Shown here piece after piece: positions 1 to 9,814 of a DNA stretch of 64,000 bases (positions are counted from its first letter, which is position 1; every line of letters starts with the position of its first letter). The notes beneath the pieces were generated by a model, which had not been told where the DNA came from, searched no databases, and saw nothing but the letters and a program-made list of their open reading frames with translations. The translations under genes and the position numbers were made by a program. This stretch comes from an uncultured Christensenella sp. (GTDB lineage: Bacteria > Bacillota > Clostridia > Christensenellales > UBA3700): assembly GCA_910578245.1 (NCBI GenBank), contig CAJTPC010000005.1:3173-67172 (forward strand), written 5' to 3'.

Positions 1-24
1 ACTTTAGTTGTCAATGCTAGCGAC

Positions 25-52
25 AAAAAAGGAGCAATCTTGCGACTGCTCC
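25..52 (-). terminator. Intrinsic terminator of pnp
   Basis: On the minus strand a 9-bp stem (GGAGCAGTC with GATTGCTCC, one wobble) closes a GCAA loop and is followed by six U. It lies about 20 bases past the pnp stop codon, so the rpsO-pnp transcript probably ends here. Confidence 0.85.
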
Positions 53-72
53 TCACCTTGTCAAATAAGATT

Positions 73-2157
73 TTACTTGATAACTTCCAAAAGTCTTAAC
101 GCAACGCCCTTGTCGTTGATGTCGATAACTTTTACTCTTACCTTATCTCCGATATTGACTACGTCCTCTACTTTTTCTACTCTTTCTTTCTTGAGTTTGG
201 AGATGTGTATCATTGCGTCTTTACCGGGAGCGATCTCAACGAATGCTCCGAAGTTCATTATTCTAACGACTCTGCCTTCAAATTCCTCATCGATTTCCGG
301 ATCGTTGGCAATAAGTTCGATAGTCTTCTTTGCCTTAGCATTCATATCTTCGTCAATGCCGGATACAAGTACGTTGCCGAAATCATCGATATCAATCTTA
401 ACGCCCGTATCATCGATAATCTTATTAATTACCTTACCGCCACTGCCGATAACGTCCTTAATCTTGTTGGGATCAATGCTGAAAGATACAATCTTTGGAG
501 CATACTTAGAGAGCGACGCTTTTGGAGCAGGCAAAACTTCAAGCATCTTGTCGAGAATGAAAAGTCTGCCCTTTCTAGCTTGAGCCAAAGCCTTACGTAA
601 TATCTCTTCGTTGATACCCTTAATCTTAATATCCATTTGAATAGCCGTGATACCGTCTACCGTACCTGCTACCTTGAAGTCCATATCGCCGAAGAAGTCC
701 TCAAGACCTTGAATATCTGTCAAAACGGAAATCTTAGACTTGTCCTCATTGCTGATAAGTCCCATTGCTACGCCCGCAACCGGCTTCTTGATTGGAACGC
801 CTGCGTCCATAAGAGCCAAAGTCGAACCGCAGACAGAAGCCTGTGAGGTAGAGCCGTTGGAAGAAATAACTTCGCTTACCGTACGAATTGCATATGGGAA
901 TGACTCAACCGATGGAAGCATTGGCTCCAAAGCTCTCTCTGCCAAAGCTCCGTGTCCGATTTCTCTTCTGCCGGGACTCTTCAACGGCTTTGCTTCGCCC
1001 GTGCTGTACGGTGGCATATTGTAGTGATGGATATATCTCTTGCATACTTCGTCGTCAAGGCCTTCGAGCTTTTGAACTTCTGACAGACTACCGAGTGTAC
1101 AAATCGTCATAACTTGCGTTTGTCCTCTGGTAAATACGCCGCTTCCGTGTACTCTTGGCAATACGCCGTGTTCGCACCAAATCGGTCTGATTTCTTCAAG
1201 ACTTCTTCCGTCAGGTCTGATACCCTTGTCCAAAATCTTTGCTCTAACCTTAGCTTTCTTCATAGCGTACAAGGTTTCGCCTATATCTTTCTTTCCGTCA
1301 GGGAATTGCTCTGCGAAGTGCGCGAATACGTCCTCGTCAAGAGCGTCTTCTGCCTTATCTCTGTCTTGTCTGTTAAAGTTGTCGAGTACAGCGTCCATTT
1401 TCTTATCGGCGTAAGCCTTGACAGCCTCTTCGATTTCTGTAGCCGGATGATAAAGATTAGGAACAATCTTCTCTTTACCTATTTTAGCCTGTATATCTTC
1501 GATGAACGCTACAATCTTCTTGATTTCTTCGTGACCGAACAAAATCGCTCCGATCATTTCTTCTTCGGTAAGCTCATTAGCGCCTGCCTCAACCATCAAA
1601 ATAGCTTCTTTTGTTCCGCTCAAAGATAAGTGAAGTTTAGACTTCTCTCTTTGCTCTGTATTAGGATTTATAACGTACTGTCCGTCTACGTATCCGACTA
1701 TAACGGAACCTGTAGGTCCTGCAAAAGGAATATCGGAAATACTCAACGCAACGGAGCTACCTATCATAGCGTATACTTCCGGCGGAAGATCCGGATCTAC
1801 GGATAGAGCCGTAGCTACTACTGCAACGTCGTTGAAAAATCCCTTTGGGAACAACGGACGAAGCGGTCTGTCAATAAGTCTTGACGTCAAGATAGCCTTA
1901 TCGCTTGCTCTGCCCTCGCGTTTTTTGAAACCGCCCGGTATCTTACCTACGGAATACATCTTTTCTTCATAATCTACTCCAAGTGGGAAAAAATCAATTC
2001 CGTCCCTAGGAGTTTTTGCCATTGTTACGTTGACCATAACGGCTGTTTCTCCACATCTTACGATACAACTGCCGTTGCTAAGACCGCAATAAGCGCCTGT
2101 CTCAACGCTGACTTCTCTACCGCCGATAGTGGTTGTAAAAATCTTTCTATTTATCAT
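73..2157 (-). CDS. pnp: Polyribonucleotide nucleotidyltransferase (PNPase)
   Basis: The gene encodes a phosphorolytic 3'-5' exoribonuclease that releases nucleoside diphosphates during mRNA decay. The 694-residue product is full length for the family. Two RNase PH-like halves are followed by a KH domain (IGSGGKVI, about residues 555-562) and an S1 domain (GRVVRIMNFGAFVEI, near residue 620). A longer reading starts at a TTG 15 bases upstream, but that TTG overlaps the Shine-Dalgarno GGAGGT, and the ATG at 2157 has correct spacing, so I chose the ATG. It lies downstream of rpsO, the classical rpsO-pnp pairing. A terminator between the two genes suggests pnp is expressed partly by read-through. 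Confidence 0.97.
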   Translation of the reverse strand: MINRKIFTTTIGGREVSVETGAYCGLSNGSCIVRCGETAVMVNVTMAKTPRDGIDFFPLGVDYEEKMYSVGKIPGGFKKREGRASDKAILTSRLIDRPLRPLFPKGFFNDVAVVATALSVDPDLPPEVYAMIGSSVALSISDIPFAGPTGSVIVGYVDGQYVINPNTEQREKSKLHLSLSGTKEAILMVEAGANELTEEEMIGAILFGHEEIKKIVAFIEDIQAKIGKEKIVPNLYHPATEIEEAVKAYADKKMDAVLDNFNRQDRDKAEDALDEDVFAHFAEQFPDGKKDIGETLYAMKKAKVRAKILDKGIRPDGRSLEEIRPIWCEHGVLPRVHGSGVFTRGQTQVMTICTLGSLSEVQKLEGLDDEVCKRYIHHYNMPPYSTGEAKPLKSPGRREIGHGALAERALEPMLPSVESFPYAIRTVSEVISSNGSTSQASVCGSTLALMDAGVPIKKPVAGVAMGLISNEDKSKISVLTDIQGLEDFFGDMDFKVAGTVDGITAIQMDIKIKGINEEILRKALAQARKGRLFILDKMLEVLPAPKASLSKYAPKIVSFSIDPNKIKDVIGSGGKVINKIIDDTGVKIDIDDFGNVLVSGIDEDMNAKAKKTIELIANDPEIDEEFEGRVVRIMNFGAFVEIAPGKDAMIHISKLKKERVEKVEDVVNIGDKVRVKVIDINDKGVALRLLEVIK

Positions 2158-2208
2158 CAAACTAACCTCCAATAATTAGTAATTTAATCGAATTTAGTAC
2201 TTCGCGCT

Positions 2209-2238
2209 TAAAAAAACGGGGTGTCAAACGACAGCCCC
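2209..2238 (-). terminator. Intrinsic terminator between rpsO and pnp
   Basis: Minus-strand GGGGCTGTC, loop GTTT, then GACACCCC (one bulge) is followed by GTTTTTTT. It lies directly after the rpsO stop codon and should attenuate transcription into pnp. Confidence 0.75.
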
Positions 2239-2245
2239 AATTTTT

Positions 2246-2524
2246 TTACTTTCTGATGCCAAGTTTTGCAATCAATTCACGGTAACGCTCGATGTCGGTA
2301 TCCTTAAGATACTTCAACATGCTTCTTCTCTTACCTACCATCTGCAACAAACCTCTTCTTGAGTGGAAGTCATTCTTGTGCTCTGCAAAGTGGTCGTTGA
2401 GTTGAAGAATTCTTTGCGTCAAAAGCGCAATTTGAACTTCCGGAGAACCTGTGTCCCCTTCGTGCTTTGCAAAAGCATTGATAACTTCTTGCTTGGTCAT
2501 TTCCTTTACGTTGATTACTTCCAT
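2246..2524 (-). CDS. rpsO: 30S ribosomal protein S15
   Basis: S15 is a primary binder of the 16S rRNA central domain during small-subunit assembly. The 92-residue product matches the family along its length, including HEGDTGSPEVQIALLT (about 21-36) and the basic HSRRGLLQMVGKRRSMLKYL region (about 53-72). The ATG follows AAAGGAGG by seven bases. The N-terminus is a few residues longer than the usual 88-89, but the ribosome-binding site supports this start. A leader of about 100 nt precedes the gene. S15 autoregulates through its leader in several bacteria, but I cannot assign a known leader structure here. Confidence 0.97.
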   Translation of the reverse strand: MEVINVKEMTKQEVINAFAKHEGDTGSPEVQIALLTQRILQLNDHFAEHKNDFHSRRGLLQMVGKRRSMLKYLKDTDIERYRELIAKLGIRK

Positions 2525-2633
2525 TTTTTTGCCTCCTTTCTGTGGAATAATAATTTAGCGATAGCCAAGTAGTACATCGGAGTCGTTGCAAAACCTAGCC
2601 ACGTTATTTCACCGTATTTTGAAATACAACATT

Positions 2634-2662
2634 ATCTTATCACAATAATTTCCAATTAGCAA
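2634..2662 (-). promoter_or_regulatory. Candidate promoter of rpsO
   Basis: Minus-strand TTGCTA, 17-bp spacer, TAAGAT. The boxes are imperfect but the spacing and position, about 110 bases before rpsO, fit. Confidence 0.4.
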
Positions 2663-2728
2663 GCATTTTTTTGCATTATATAAAATATAATTTATTATGC
2701 ATTGTCTAAATTTGTCGATTTATGTCGA

Positions 2729-4159
2729 TTAAGAGAAAAACTTTTCCTTATCCTCTAGCATCTTATCCCGTCTTTGCAAATATACGTCCAAGCCCTTTGG
2801 ATTTGCCAGTCGCTCTAATCTGTCGCCGTCGAATATACGCTTGGATATTCCGCCTGCGCCGTTGGCTATGATACTAGATACTTCTTCCATAATGTGAATA
2901 TTATAGATACACGCCTTATTCTTTTTGCAATAACCGACGTTCTCAAGATTACCGCTCATATATTTTTGTTTATACATATAATAAGGCAGATATCCGCTGT
3001 TTTCAACGGCAGACCTTGCATAATCGACCATAGAATTTGCTAAATCAAAAGAAGAATTGTCATATCCGCCTACTTTAAGAGCAGATCCCTTTTTCAAAGC
3101 AAGCGTATGTACGGTTATATTCTCAGGGTCGAGAGCAATCGCGCAATCGACGGAGTGTCGAAAATCTTCAAAATTCTCATTCGGCAACATCGCAATCAAA
3201 TCCATATTTATATCAAAATCATACCCTCTAGCCATTTTATAGACGGCGTATATCTCGTCTATCGTATGACTTCTGCCTATCAAATCAAGCGTCTTTTGAT
3301 TGAAAGTCTGCGGATTTACGGAAATTCTCGTAACCCCATACTTACTCATTATATCCAACTTGGATTTAGTTATTGTATCGGGTCTACCCGCTTCAACTGT
3401 ATATTCATTGCAATCGAATTTGCTTTCTCTAATAATTCTCTCAAAATTAATATCGTCAAGCGACGTCGGAGTACCGCCGCCTATATATACCGATGATACC
3501 TTCAATCCCATTTTGTCTATAATCTTCTTAGTACATCTCAACTCGTCAATAAGTATATCGCAATACGGAGTGACAAATTGCTTTATTCTCTTAAGCTCCG
3601 CCGAAATAAACGAGCAGTAACTACATCTAGATACGCATATGGGTATATTGACAAATACGTCTACTTCATCTGCTTTAACGAAGTAAGAATCCGCTTGATT
3701 GTTGCAGATATTCCTAATCAAGTCTACTTTGCCTTGCGATACTTTCAACTTATTCAAAAAGTAATCGTCAGCGTCCACACCTTTACTTAACGTTTCGTGA
3801 TAGAGCTTTGTCGGGCGTATTCCCGTCAAAGAACCGTACGGCAGAGTTCGAGCGGTCAAATCTGTTAAGAATTCGTACAACATAGCTTTGCTGTGGCGCT
3901 TGATTTGCGCGTTGCGTTTTATCTCATAATATTGACTGTCTTTATCTACGAGAAAAAAATTATCAAGAGAAAATCTTCTAAAGACTTTTGAATTATTGCA
4001 CTTTATCAAACAATCAAAGATATTTTCTTCTATTTCTTTCAATTCCAGCGATAACAGTTCACCATCATCGTCAAGAATAATATGCGGATAAAATGCTCGC
4101 AAAATATCTTTATAGTCATTGTCAAAATCTTGCGCGTTGCAACTAAAATTTATCTTCAT
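2729..4159 (-). CDS. hemZ: Radical SAM protein HemZ (coproporphyrinogen dehydrogenase-like)
   Basis: HemZ belongs to the HemN-related radical SAM enzymes linked to oxygen-independent coproporphyrinogen III oxidation. At 476 residues it is close to Bacillus HemZ in length and carries the long N-terminal region typical of HemZ. The cluster-binding motif CVSRCSYC has cysteines at 175, 179 and 182, followed by IGGGTPT near 228. It is the last gene of a relA-dtd-MBL-hemZ run, an order common in Clostridia, with a 7-base gap to the MBL gene. True heme-pathway activity is uncertain, because many hemZ carriers lack a full pathway. A distinct HemW is encoded near 61 kb. Confidence 0.85.
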   Translation of the reverse strand: MKINFSCNAQDFDNDYKDILRAFYPHIILDDDGELLSLELKEIEENIFDCLIKCNNSKVFRRFSLDNFFLVDKDSQYYEIKRNAQIKRHSKAMLYEFLTDLTARTLPYGSLTGIRPTKLYHETLSKGVDADDYFLNKLKVSQGKVDLIRNICNNQADSYFVKADEVDVFVNIPICVSRCSYCSFISAELKRIKQFVTPYCDILIDELRCTKKIIDKMGLKVSSVYIGGGTPTSLDDINFERIIRESKFDCNEYTVEAGRPDTITKSKLDIMSKYGVTRISVNPQTFNQKTLDLIGRSHTIDEIYAVYKMARGYDFDINMDLIAMLPNENFEDFRHSVDCAIALDPENITVHTLALKKGSALKVGGYDNSSFDLANSMVDYARSAVENSGYLPYYMYKQKYMSGNLENVGYCKKNKACIYNIHIMEEVSSIIANGAGGISKRIFDGDRLERLANPKGLDVYLQRRDKMLEDKEKFFS

Positions 4160-4166
4160 CTATGCC

Positions 4167-4766
4167 CTACATTATCTCGTTGCGCGCTCGCTCATAAGCA
4201 AGCGTGGTACTTGGACCGTGTCCGCACAGCAAGACATAATCTCCTTGTAAATCAAAAATCTTTTGAATTGAATTTTGAAGAGCGGTAAAATCCCCACCTC
4301 TCAAATCGCATCTTCCATAACCGTCTTTGAAAATCGTATCACCGCAAAAAATTACTCCATCACATACGTAACATACTCCGCCCAAAGAATGGCCGGGAGT
4401 ATGTACAACCTTAATTTTCTCATTGCATAGCGTAATCTCGTCACCGTCGTCTACTATTTCGTCCACATCAAAGCGTGGAAACTTTCTACCGAAATCAAGC
4501 GGATTATCAATAAAATCAATATCCATTTTGTGCATAAAGACTTTTGCTCCATATCTCTCTTTTAGACGCGCTACCCCGCCTATGTGGTCAAAATGTCCGT
4601 GGGTGAGTAATATCCCTTCAAGTTGGATATTATTTCCGTCAATATAGTCCGTCAACTTATTGCTCTCAGTTGACGGATCTACTATAAAACAAGTCTTTTC
4701 TTCTTGATTTTCAACAATATAAGTATTATTTCTAAGCAATCCTAAAACAAAAGTAGTGATTTTCAT
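4167..4766 (-). CDS. MBL-fold metallo-hydrolase (glyoxalase II-like)
   Basis: The product is a 199-residue metallo-beta-lactamase-fold hydrolase. The metal motif THGHFDH is at residues 55-61, with further ligands in HTPGHS (about 120-125) and CGDTIF. The length and the glyoxalase II-like layout match small cytosolic YcbL/GloB-type enzymes, whose substrates are often thioesters. It sits 6 bases after dtd and just before hemZ, so it belongs to the relA operon. The exact substrate cannot be told from sequence. Confidence 0.88.
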   Translation of the reverse strand: MKITTFVLGLLRNNTYIVENQEEKTCFIVDPSTESNKLTDYIDGNNIQLEGILLTHGHFDHIGGVARLKERYGAKVFMHKMDIDFIDNPLDFGRKFPRFDVDEIVDDGDEITLCNEKIKVVHTPGHSLGGVCYVCDGVIFCGDTIFKDGYGRCDLRGGDFTALQNSIQKIFDLQGDYVLLCGHGPSTTLAYERARNEIM

Positions 4767-4772
4767 TCTTCT

Positions 4773-5210
4773 CTATTTCTCCAAAATCATTGTAATAGGT
4801 CCATCGTTTGACATATCAATGTGCATATGTTCGCCAAAGACCCCCGTAGCAATCTTGCCCAATCGCCTCTTAAATTCTTCAACGGTGAAATCATACAAAG
4901 GCTTTGCTATATCATATTTCGCCGATTTAGAAAAGTCGGGACGACGACCGCTAAAAGCATTGCCGTAAAGTGTAAAATTTGACACTACCATTACTTCTCC
5001 GCCTGTATCAAGCAAAGTTTTGTTGAGCTTGTTATTCTCATCTTTGAATATTCTCATACCTATTACTCTATCTACGAGATACTTGCAGGTTTCGATAGTA
5101 TCTCCTTCTGTATATCCAACAAGTACTAGGTATCCTTCTTTAATTTGCGATATTTCTTCGTTATTTACCGTCAATCTTGCGTGATTGACCCGTTGAACTA
5201 TTACTCTCAT
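4773..5210 (-). CDS. dtd: D-aminoacyl-tRNA deacylase
   Basis: This enzyme hydrolyses D-aminoacyl-tRNAs and glycyl-tRNA(Ala) mischarges, keeping D-amino acids out of translation. The 145-residue product is full length. Family signatures are the MRVIVQRV start, NFTLYGNAFSGRRPDF (about 99-114) and the C-terminal NDGPITM, which contains the GP pair of the cis-proline motif. Its start codon overlaps the relA stop as ATGA, indicating translational coupling. The relA-dtd arrangement is standard in Firmicutes. Confidence 0.95.
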   Translation of the reverse strand: MRVIVQRVNHARLTVNNEEISQIKEGYLVLVGYTEGDTIETCKYLVDRVIGMRIFKDENNKLNKTLLDTGGEVMVVSNFTLYGNAFSGRRPDFSKSAKYDIAKPLYDFTVEEFKRRLGKIATGVFGEHMHIDMSNDGPITMILEK

Positions 5211-7384
5211 TGGTTCTTTACGCTTTTAGAAGCCCTTTTAATTTCTCTTATTCCCTTAATTGACTGAGTTATCTTATCCATTAATATTCTAAGCATATTG
5301 GCGTTCTTAACTTCTACGGATACCTTCACCGTTGCGAGATTATTCTTTTCCGACTTTGCAGAAATACTAGTCATTGCTACTTTCATATTGGTAATAAGCG
5401 TAGCAATTTCAACTACAAGTCCGGTTCTGTCAAATGCAGATATTACAAGGTTGGCAACAAACTTCTCATCGTCAGAAATAGACCACTGCGTTTCGATTAT
5501 TCTTTCCGGCTCGAATCCCTTACAGTTTGGACAGTCGGCTCTGTGAATTGCTACTCCGCCGTTGCGAGTTATATATCCCAAGATCTCATCGCCCGGAAGC
5601 GGTGAGCAACATTGCGAGAACCTATACTTCAAACCGTGCTGACCTTTAATCACCACACCGCCGTTTTGTTTACGCGCCGTTGACTTTTTAGTCATTTGCT
5701 TCAAGGTATCACTTTCATGAACATGCTCTGACTTATAAAGCTCGACCATCTTATTTATTACTTGCAAAGAAGTTAGTTCTCCGTATCCGACAAGCGCAAG
5801 AACTTCTTCTTGAGTATTTAAGCCGTACTTTTGACGTATAAACTTATTCCAACTCTCACTAGCAAGCAAATCATTAAGCGCATACCCTCTGTGCTTTGCT
5901 TCTTTTTCCAAGATCTCACGCCCGCGCTTTTCGTTTTCTTCTCTCATTTCTTTTTTGAAGAATGAGCGAATTTTACTTTTTGCGCTTGGCGTAATGACGA
6001 ATTTTAGCCAATCTCTAGACGGTCCTTTTGACGTATTTGAAGTAATTACTTCTACTACGTCGCCGTTGTTGAGCTTGGTACTCACAGGCATAATACGGGA
6101 ATTTACTTTGATACCGGTACATTTCTCTCCGACTTTACTGTGAATAGCAAAGGCAAAGTCTACGCCCGTTGAGCCGTTGGGCAAATTGAATACGTCGCCC
6201 TTAGGCGTAAATACGAATACTTGGTCGGAATACAAATCTACTTTGAGCATATCGAGATACTCTTGAGAATCGCTTGCCTCGTCTTGAAGTTGCATTACAT
6301 TGCGTATCCACGCAAGCTTGTCGTCTTCTATCTTTGTAGTATCAATATTAGTACCTTGCTTATACTTCCAGTGCGCCGCAATACCGTATTCCGCAATCTT
6401 ATGCATTTCAAAAGTTCGAATTTGAATTTCAAAAGGCGCGCCGTACGATGTCAACACAGTAGTATGCAACGATTGATACAAATTGGCTTTTGGCACGGAA
6501 ATATAGTCTTTGAATCTACCCGGTAGCGGTTTCCACTTGGTATGTATTGCGCCAAGTACAGCGTAACAATCTTTTACGTTGTCAACTATTACTCGAAGGG
6601 CTATCAAATCGTATATCTGCTCAAATGGTTTTCCCTTATTAAGTTTTCTATATATACTATAAAAATGCTTAGGTCTGCCGTTTACTTCGCCTTTTATCCC
6701 CAATTCGTCAAGCATTTCGTGCAATTCACCGGAGATATGATTGACAAGTTCTTGCCTCTCAATTTTTGTTTGAGCAACTTTTTCTGCAATAAAATAATAG
6801 CTGTCGGGATAAAGATATCTCAAACATAGGTCTTCAAGTTCGCCTTTTACGCTGGATATACCAAGACGCGCTGCAATGGGAGCGTATATATCCAATGTCT
6901 CTTGCGCAATTCTCTTTTGTCCTTCCTCGTCCTTAAAAGACAAAGTTCGCATATTGTGCAATCTATCGGCAAGTTTGATAATGATAACCCTAATATCATT
7001 GCTCATTGCCATAAACATACGGCGCAAGTTTTCCGCTTGCTCCTCAAGTTTTGACTTAAAATTAAGTTTACCAAGTTTTGTTACGCCCTGAACAAGCGAA
7101 AGCACTACTTGTCCAAACATTTGGCTTATATCGTCCGCCGTATATTCCGTATCTTCTATTACGTCATGCAGAAGCGCGGCAACTACGGTGTCGCAATCAA
7201 GTCCCAAATCAATAAGAATCTCCGCAACCGCGTTGGGATGTATAAAATAATCTTCGCCCGATTGTCTTTTTTGTCCTGCGTGCGCAGTCTTGGCGAAATA
7301 ATACGCCTTGATTATCTTCTCAGCGTGCGTATCGTTGTAATTCTCTTGAACCTTGTTGATAAATTTAATTTTTTGTTCTTCCAC
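5207..7384 (-). CDS. relA: Bifunctional (p)ppGpp synthetase/hydrolase RelA/SpoT
   Basis: This is the long Rel enzyme that makes and degrades (p)ppGpp in the stringent response. In order, the 725 residues hold an HD hydrolase domain (H49, HD at 73-74, then VIEDT), a synthetase domain (GRPKHFYSIYRKL, about 240), a TGS domain (FVFTPKGDVFNLPNG, about 390), a zinc-finger-like segment and a C-terminal ACT domain. The start is GTG, six bases after GAGG, and it is the first codon that fits that site. It heads the relA-dtd-MBL-hemZ operon from its own strong promoter. Confidence 0.96.
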   Translation of the reverse strand: MEEQKIKFINKVQENYNDTHAEKIIKAYYFAKTAHAGQKRQSGEDYFIHPNAVAEILIDLGLDCDTVVAALLHDVIEDTEYTADDISQMFGQVVLSLVQGVTKLGKLNFKSKLEEQAENLRRMFMAMSNDIRVIIIKLADRLHNMRTLSFKDEEGQKRIAQETLDIYAPIAARLGISSVKGELEDLCLRYLYPDSYYFIAEKVAQTKIERQELVNHISGELHEMLDELGIKGEVNGRPKHFYSIYRKLNKGKPFEQIYDLIALRVIVDNVKDCYAVLGAIHTKWKPLPGRFKDYISVPKANLYQSLHTTVLTSYGAPFEIQIRTFEMHKIAEYGIAAHWKYKQGTNIDTTKIEDDKLAWIRNVMQLQDEASDSQEYLDMLKVDLYSDQVFVFTPKGDVFNLPNGSTGVDFAFAIHSKVGEKCTGIKVNSRIMPVSTKLNNGDVVEVITSNTSKGPSRDWLKFVITPSAKSKIRSFFKKEMREENEKRGREILEKEAKHRGYALNDLLASESWNKFIRQKYGLNTQEEVLALVGYGELTSLQVINKMVELYKSEHVHESDTLKQMTKKSTARKQNGGVVIKGQHGLKYRFSQCCSPLPGDEILGYITRNGGVAIHRADCPNCKGFEPERIIETQWSISDDEKFVANLVISAFDRTGLVVEIATLITNMKVAMTSISAKSEKNNLATVKVSVEVKNANMLRILMDKITQSIKGIREIKRASKSVKNQ

Positions 7385-7414
7385 TTACGTCCTCTGAAAA
7401 ACTTTTATACTTAT

Positions 7415-7443
7415 ATTATATAATACACTGCAATTCCTGTCAA
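7415..7443 (-). promoter_or_regulatory. Sigma-A promoter of the relA operon
   Basis: Perfect TTGACA, 17-bp spacer and perfect TATAAT on the minus strand, in the gap between recJ and relA. This separates the relA operon from recJ. Confidence 0.82.
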
Positions 7444-7467
7444 TACGATAAATCATTTCAAATATTC

Positions 7468-9756
7468 TTAAGCCTCTTGTATCATGCGATATAATTCACT
7501 CTCTGCAAGTTTTCTTTTTACGGTATGGTCTACGTAAAACTTACCGCTCATATTCAAAATACCCAATTCAGCCAATATTACGGCAGATAGTACGACCTCG
7601 TTATATTCCGCGTTAACGTACTTACCAAGGGCGCTATATAACTCAGATATTCCTGTAATATCCTTTTCTGAAAGCAACCTTTTAATTGCCAAGAATAACT
7701 CTCCCAAGCGTTGATAAGACGGTAAAAATTTTTTAACTTTGTTGAGTATTCTATTATCGCCGAGTTGATACAAATTGCTAGACTTCGCAAGCGTCTTTAT
7801 AAATATACCGCTATTCAAAGGTCTATCCAACAGGACGATGTTTTTGTAATAACCCAACTCCTTTAAGGACGTCGGACTAAATATCAATTTTGTTACCGGC
7901 GTCAAATTCCCGCTTACTCTGTTTTGCGTGACAATCTCACCGCATTTTGCCTTATACTTTGCCAAAAAGCTATGATACGTATCTATATCGTAAGCGATAT
8001 AACACGTTGAGAATTTTCCTCCGATATCTATAGCTTTTTCGCAATCTATAATCTCGATATCTCTCCCGTCAGCCACTAATCCCGTCATGATGTACGCGCC
8101 GAAATCTCCTTGCGCGTCAACTTGATCGCACAAAATCCTATTCACCTTTCCTTGGGCAAATACTCTGTTCTTATAATTAGCAAGCGACAACGTAAAAAAC
8201 AATTCTTTAGGAGTTTTGCTTGCTAGTAATTGCATATACTTTAATCCGCCAAAAACAACAAGTTCTTTATCAGGTTTTTTGCTGACAACGTGCGAAGTGC
8301 TTCCCATTTGTGTAAAGTCGCTATCTGTGACTACTTCCCTAAATCTTATTCCGGTATTTCCCTCGCCAAACGGCTCAAGCATCTTGAGACCTCTTGCCAT
8401 ATCCAAAGCGCTGTCAACTTCTGTCATATCCACATCAAAATGCGCTTTTGGAATAAAATACTCCATATCAAAGTCTTTAGCTACGTATCCGTTGAGCCTA
8501 TCTGCAAATACCTGTACGTTTTTACTATCCAAAGTCATTCCGCACGCCATAGTATGACCGCCAAATTTGATAAGTAAATCACTACACATCGCCACATATT
8601 TTCTTATATCTACGCCTTTCACGCTTCGTCCGCTACCTTTATATACATCTCCGCTCTTTGTCAATAATATTGTAGGTCTTTTGAACGTATCGGTAATTCG
8701 AGAAGCCACAATACCCAAAATTCCGTCATCCCAATAGGCATTGTGTAAGACTATCACAGGCTTGTTCTCAAAGTCGTAGTTTTTGAGAATATCAAAACAT
8801 GCCTCTGCAAGGTCGTTAGTGAGCTCCATTCTTTTAGAGTTGGCTTCGTTGAGTTGTTTGACTATACTGTCAAGCAAAAAATTGTCGTCTGTACAGAATA
8901 AGTCTAACACAGCATTAGCATCGCTCAATCTTCCAAGAGAATTTATTCTCGGAGCAATCTTAAATGCAATATCGTAAGACGTTACTTCTCCCTCAACGCA
9001 TGCGCTGACAAGTTTTTTAATTCCTCGTCTTGCGCCAAATGAATTAATATTTTTTAGTCCTGCTTGTACGATAACTCTGTTGTCTTCAACGAGTGGTACC
9101 ACGTCGGCAACTGTGGCTATCGAAGCTATATCAAGATATTTATCTCTCTCCTGCGCTCCGCCAAGACCTTCGACTATTCTAAGAGCGACTCCCGCTCCGC
9201 AGAGTTCCCTAAAACAATCGACTTCCGACATCTTTGGATTAAAAATTAGGCAGTCTGGCAAAACTTCTCCTAGTTCATGGTGATCAGTAACTATTACGTC
9301 AAACCCAAGTACTTCTCTAGCGTACGCCACTTCCTCTACGCCTGTAATTCCGCAATCTACGGTGATAAGCAAATCGCTTAAATACTCTTCCGCAAGTCTT
9401 TCCAAAGTTTCTATAGAAAGCCCGTATCCGTCCGTATGTCTATTGGGTAAAAAACAATGAACGTCTACTCCGACAGACTTAAAGTAATTGTACAAAATAC
9501 TAACTCCGCACACGCCGTCGCAATCGTAGTCGCCATACAAAAGGATGCTTTCTTTGTTATTTATAGCAAATTTAATTCGCTCTATTACGTCATCGTAGCC
9601 TGCGTATTTATGTACGTCGGTCAAATCATCAAGACTGGGATATAAAAATCTATAAAGTTTATCCTTATTGTCATAGCCTCTTGCAGTAAGTATCTCAATA
9701 AGTTTCTTGTCGATAGAAAACTCTTTTGCAAGTTCTATGAACTCTCTTTGTTCCAT
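7468..9756 (-). CDS. recJ: Single-stranded-DNA-specific exonuclease RecJ
   Basis: RecJ is a 5'-3' single-strand DNA exonuclease used in recombination and mismatch repair. Its DHH-family motifs are GDYDCDG at 75-81 and VTDHHELGE near 155, with the DHHA1 motif KFGGHTMACGM further on. At 762 residues it has the longer C-terminal part common in Firmicutes. The ATG is preceded by GTGAGG. It lies downstream of secDF, past a terminator, in the secDF-recJ-relA order frequent in Clostridia. Confidence 0.95.
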   Translation of the reverse strand: MEQREFIELAKEFSIDKKLIEILTARGYDNKDKLYRFLYPSLDDLTDVHKYAGYDDVIERIKFAINNKESILLYGDYDCDGVCGVSILYNYFKSVGVDVHCFLPNRHTDGYGLSIETLERLAEEYLSDLLITVDCGITGVEEVAYAREVLGFDVIVTDHHELGEVLPDCLIFNPKMSEVDCFRELCGAGVALRIVEGLGGAQERDKYLDIASIATVADVVPLVEDNRVIVQAGLKNINSFGARRGIKKLVSACVEGEVTSYDIAFKIAPRINSLGRLSDANAVLDLFCTDDNFLLDSIVKQLNEANSKRMELTNDLAEACFDILKNYDFENKPVIVLHNAYWDDGILGIVASRITDTFKRPTILLTKSGDVYKGSGRSVKGVDIRKYVAMCSDLLIKFGGHTMACGMTLDSKNVQVFADRLNGYVAKDFDMEYFIPKAHFDVDMTEVDSALDMARGLKMLEPFGEGNTGIRFREVVTDSDFTQMGSTSHVVSKKPDKELVVFGGLKYMQLLASKTPKELFFTLSLANYKNRVFAQGKVNRILCDQVDAQGDFGAYIMTGLVADGRDIEIIDCEKAIDIGGKFSTCYIAYDIDTYHSFLAKYKAKCGEIVTQNRVSGNLTPVTKLIFSPTSLKELGYYKNIVLLDRPLNSGIFIKTLAKSSNLYQLGDNRILNKVKKFLPSYQRLGELFLAIKRLLSEKDITGISELYSALGKYVNAEYNEVVLSAVILAELGILNMSGKFYVDHTVKRKLAESELYRMIQEA

Positions 9757-9777
9757 AATTCCTCACTATATCTACAA

Positions 9778-9808
9778 TAAAAATGAGAGCGTATTTTATA
9801 CGCTCTCA
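9778..9808 (-). terminator. Intrinsic terminator of secDF
   Basis: Minus-strand GAGAGCGTA and TACGCTCTC form a 9-bp perfect stem around a 5-nt loop, followed by ATTTTTATT. It directly follows the secF stop codon. Confidence 0.85.
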
Positions 9809-9814
9809 GTAATC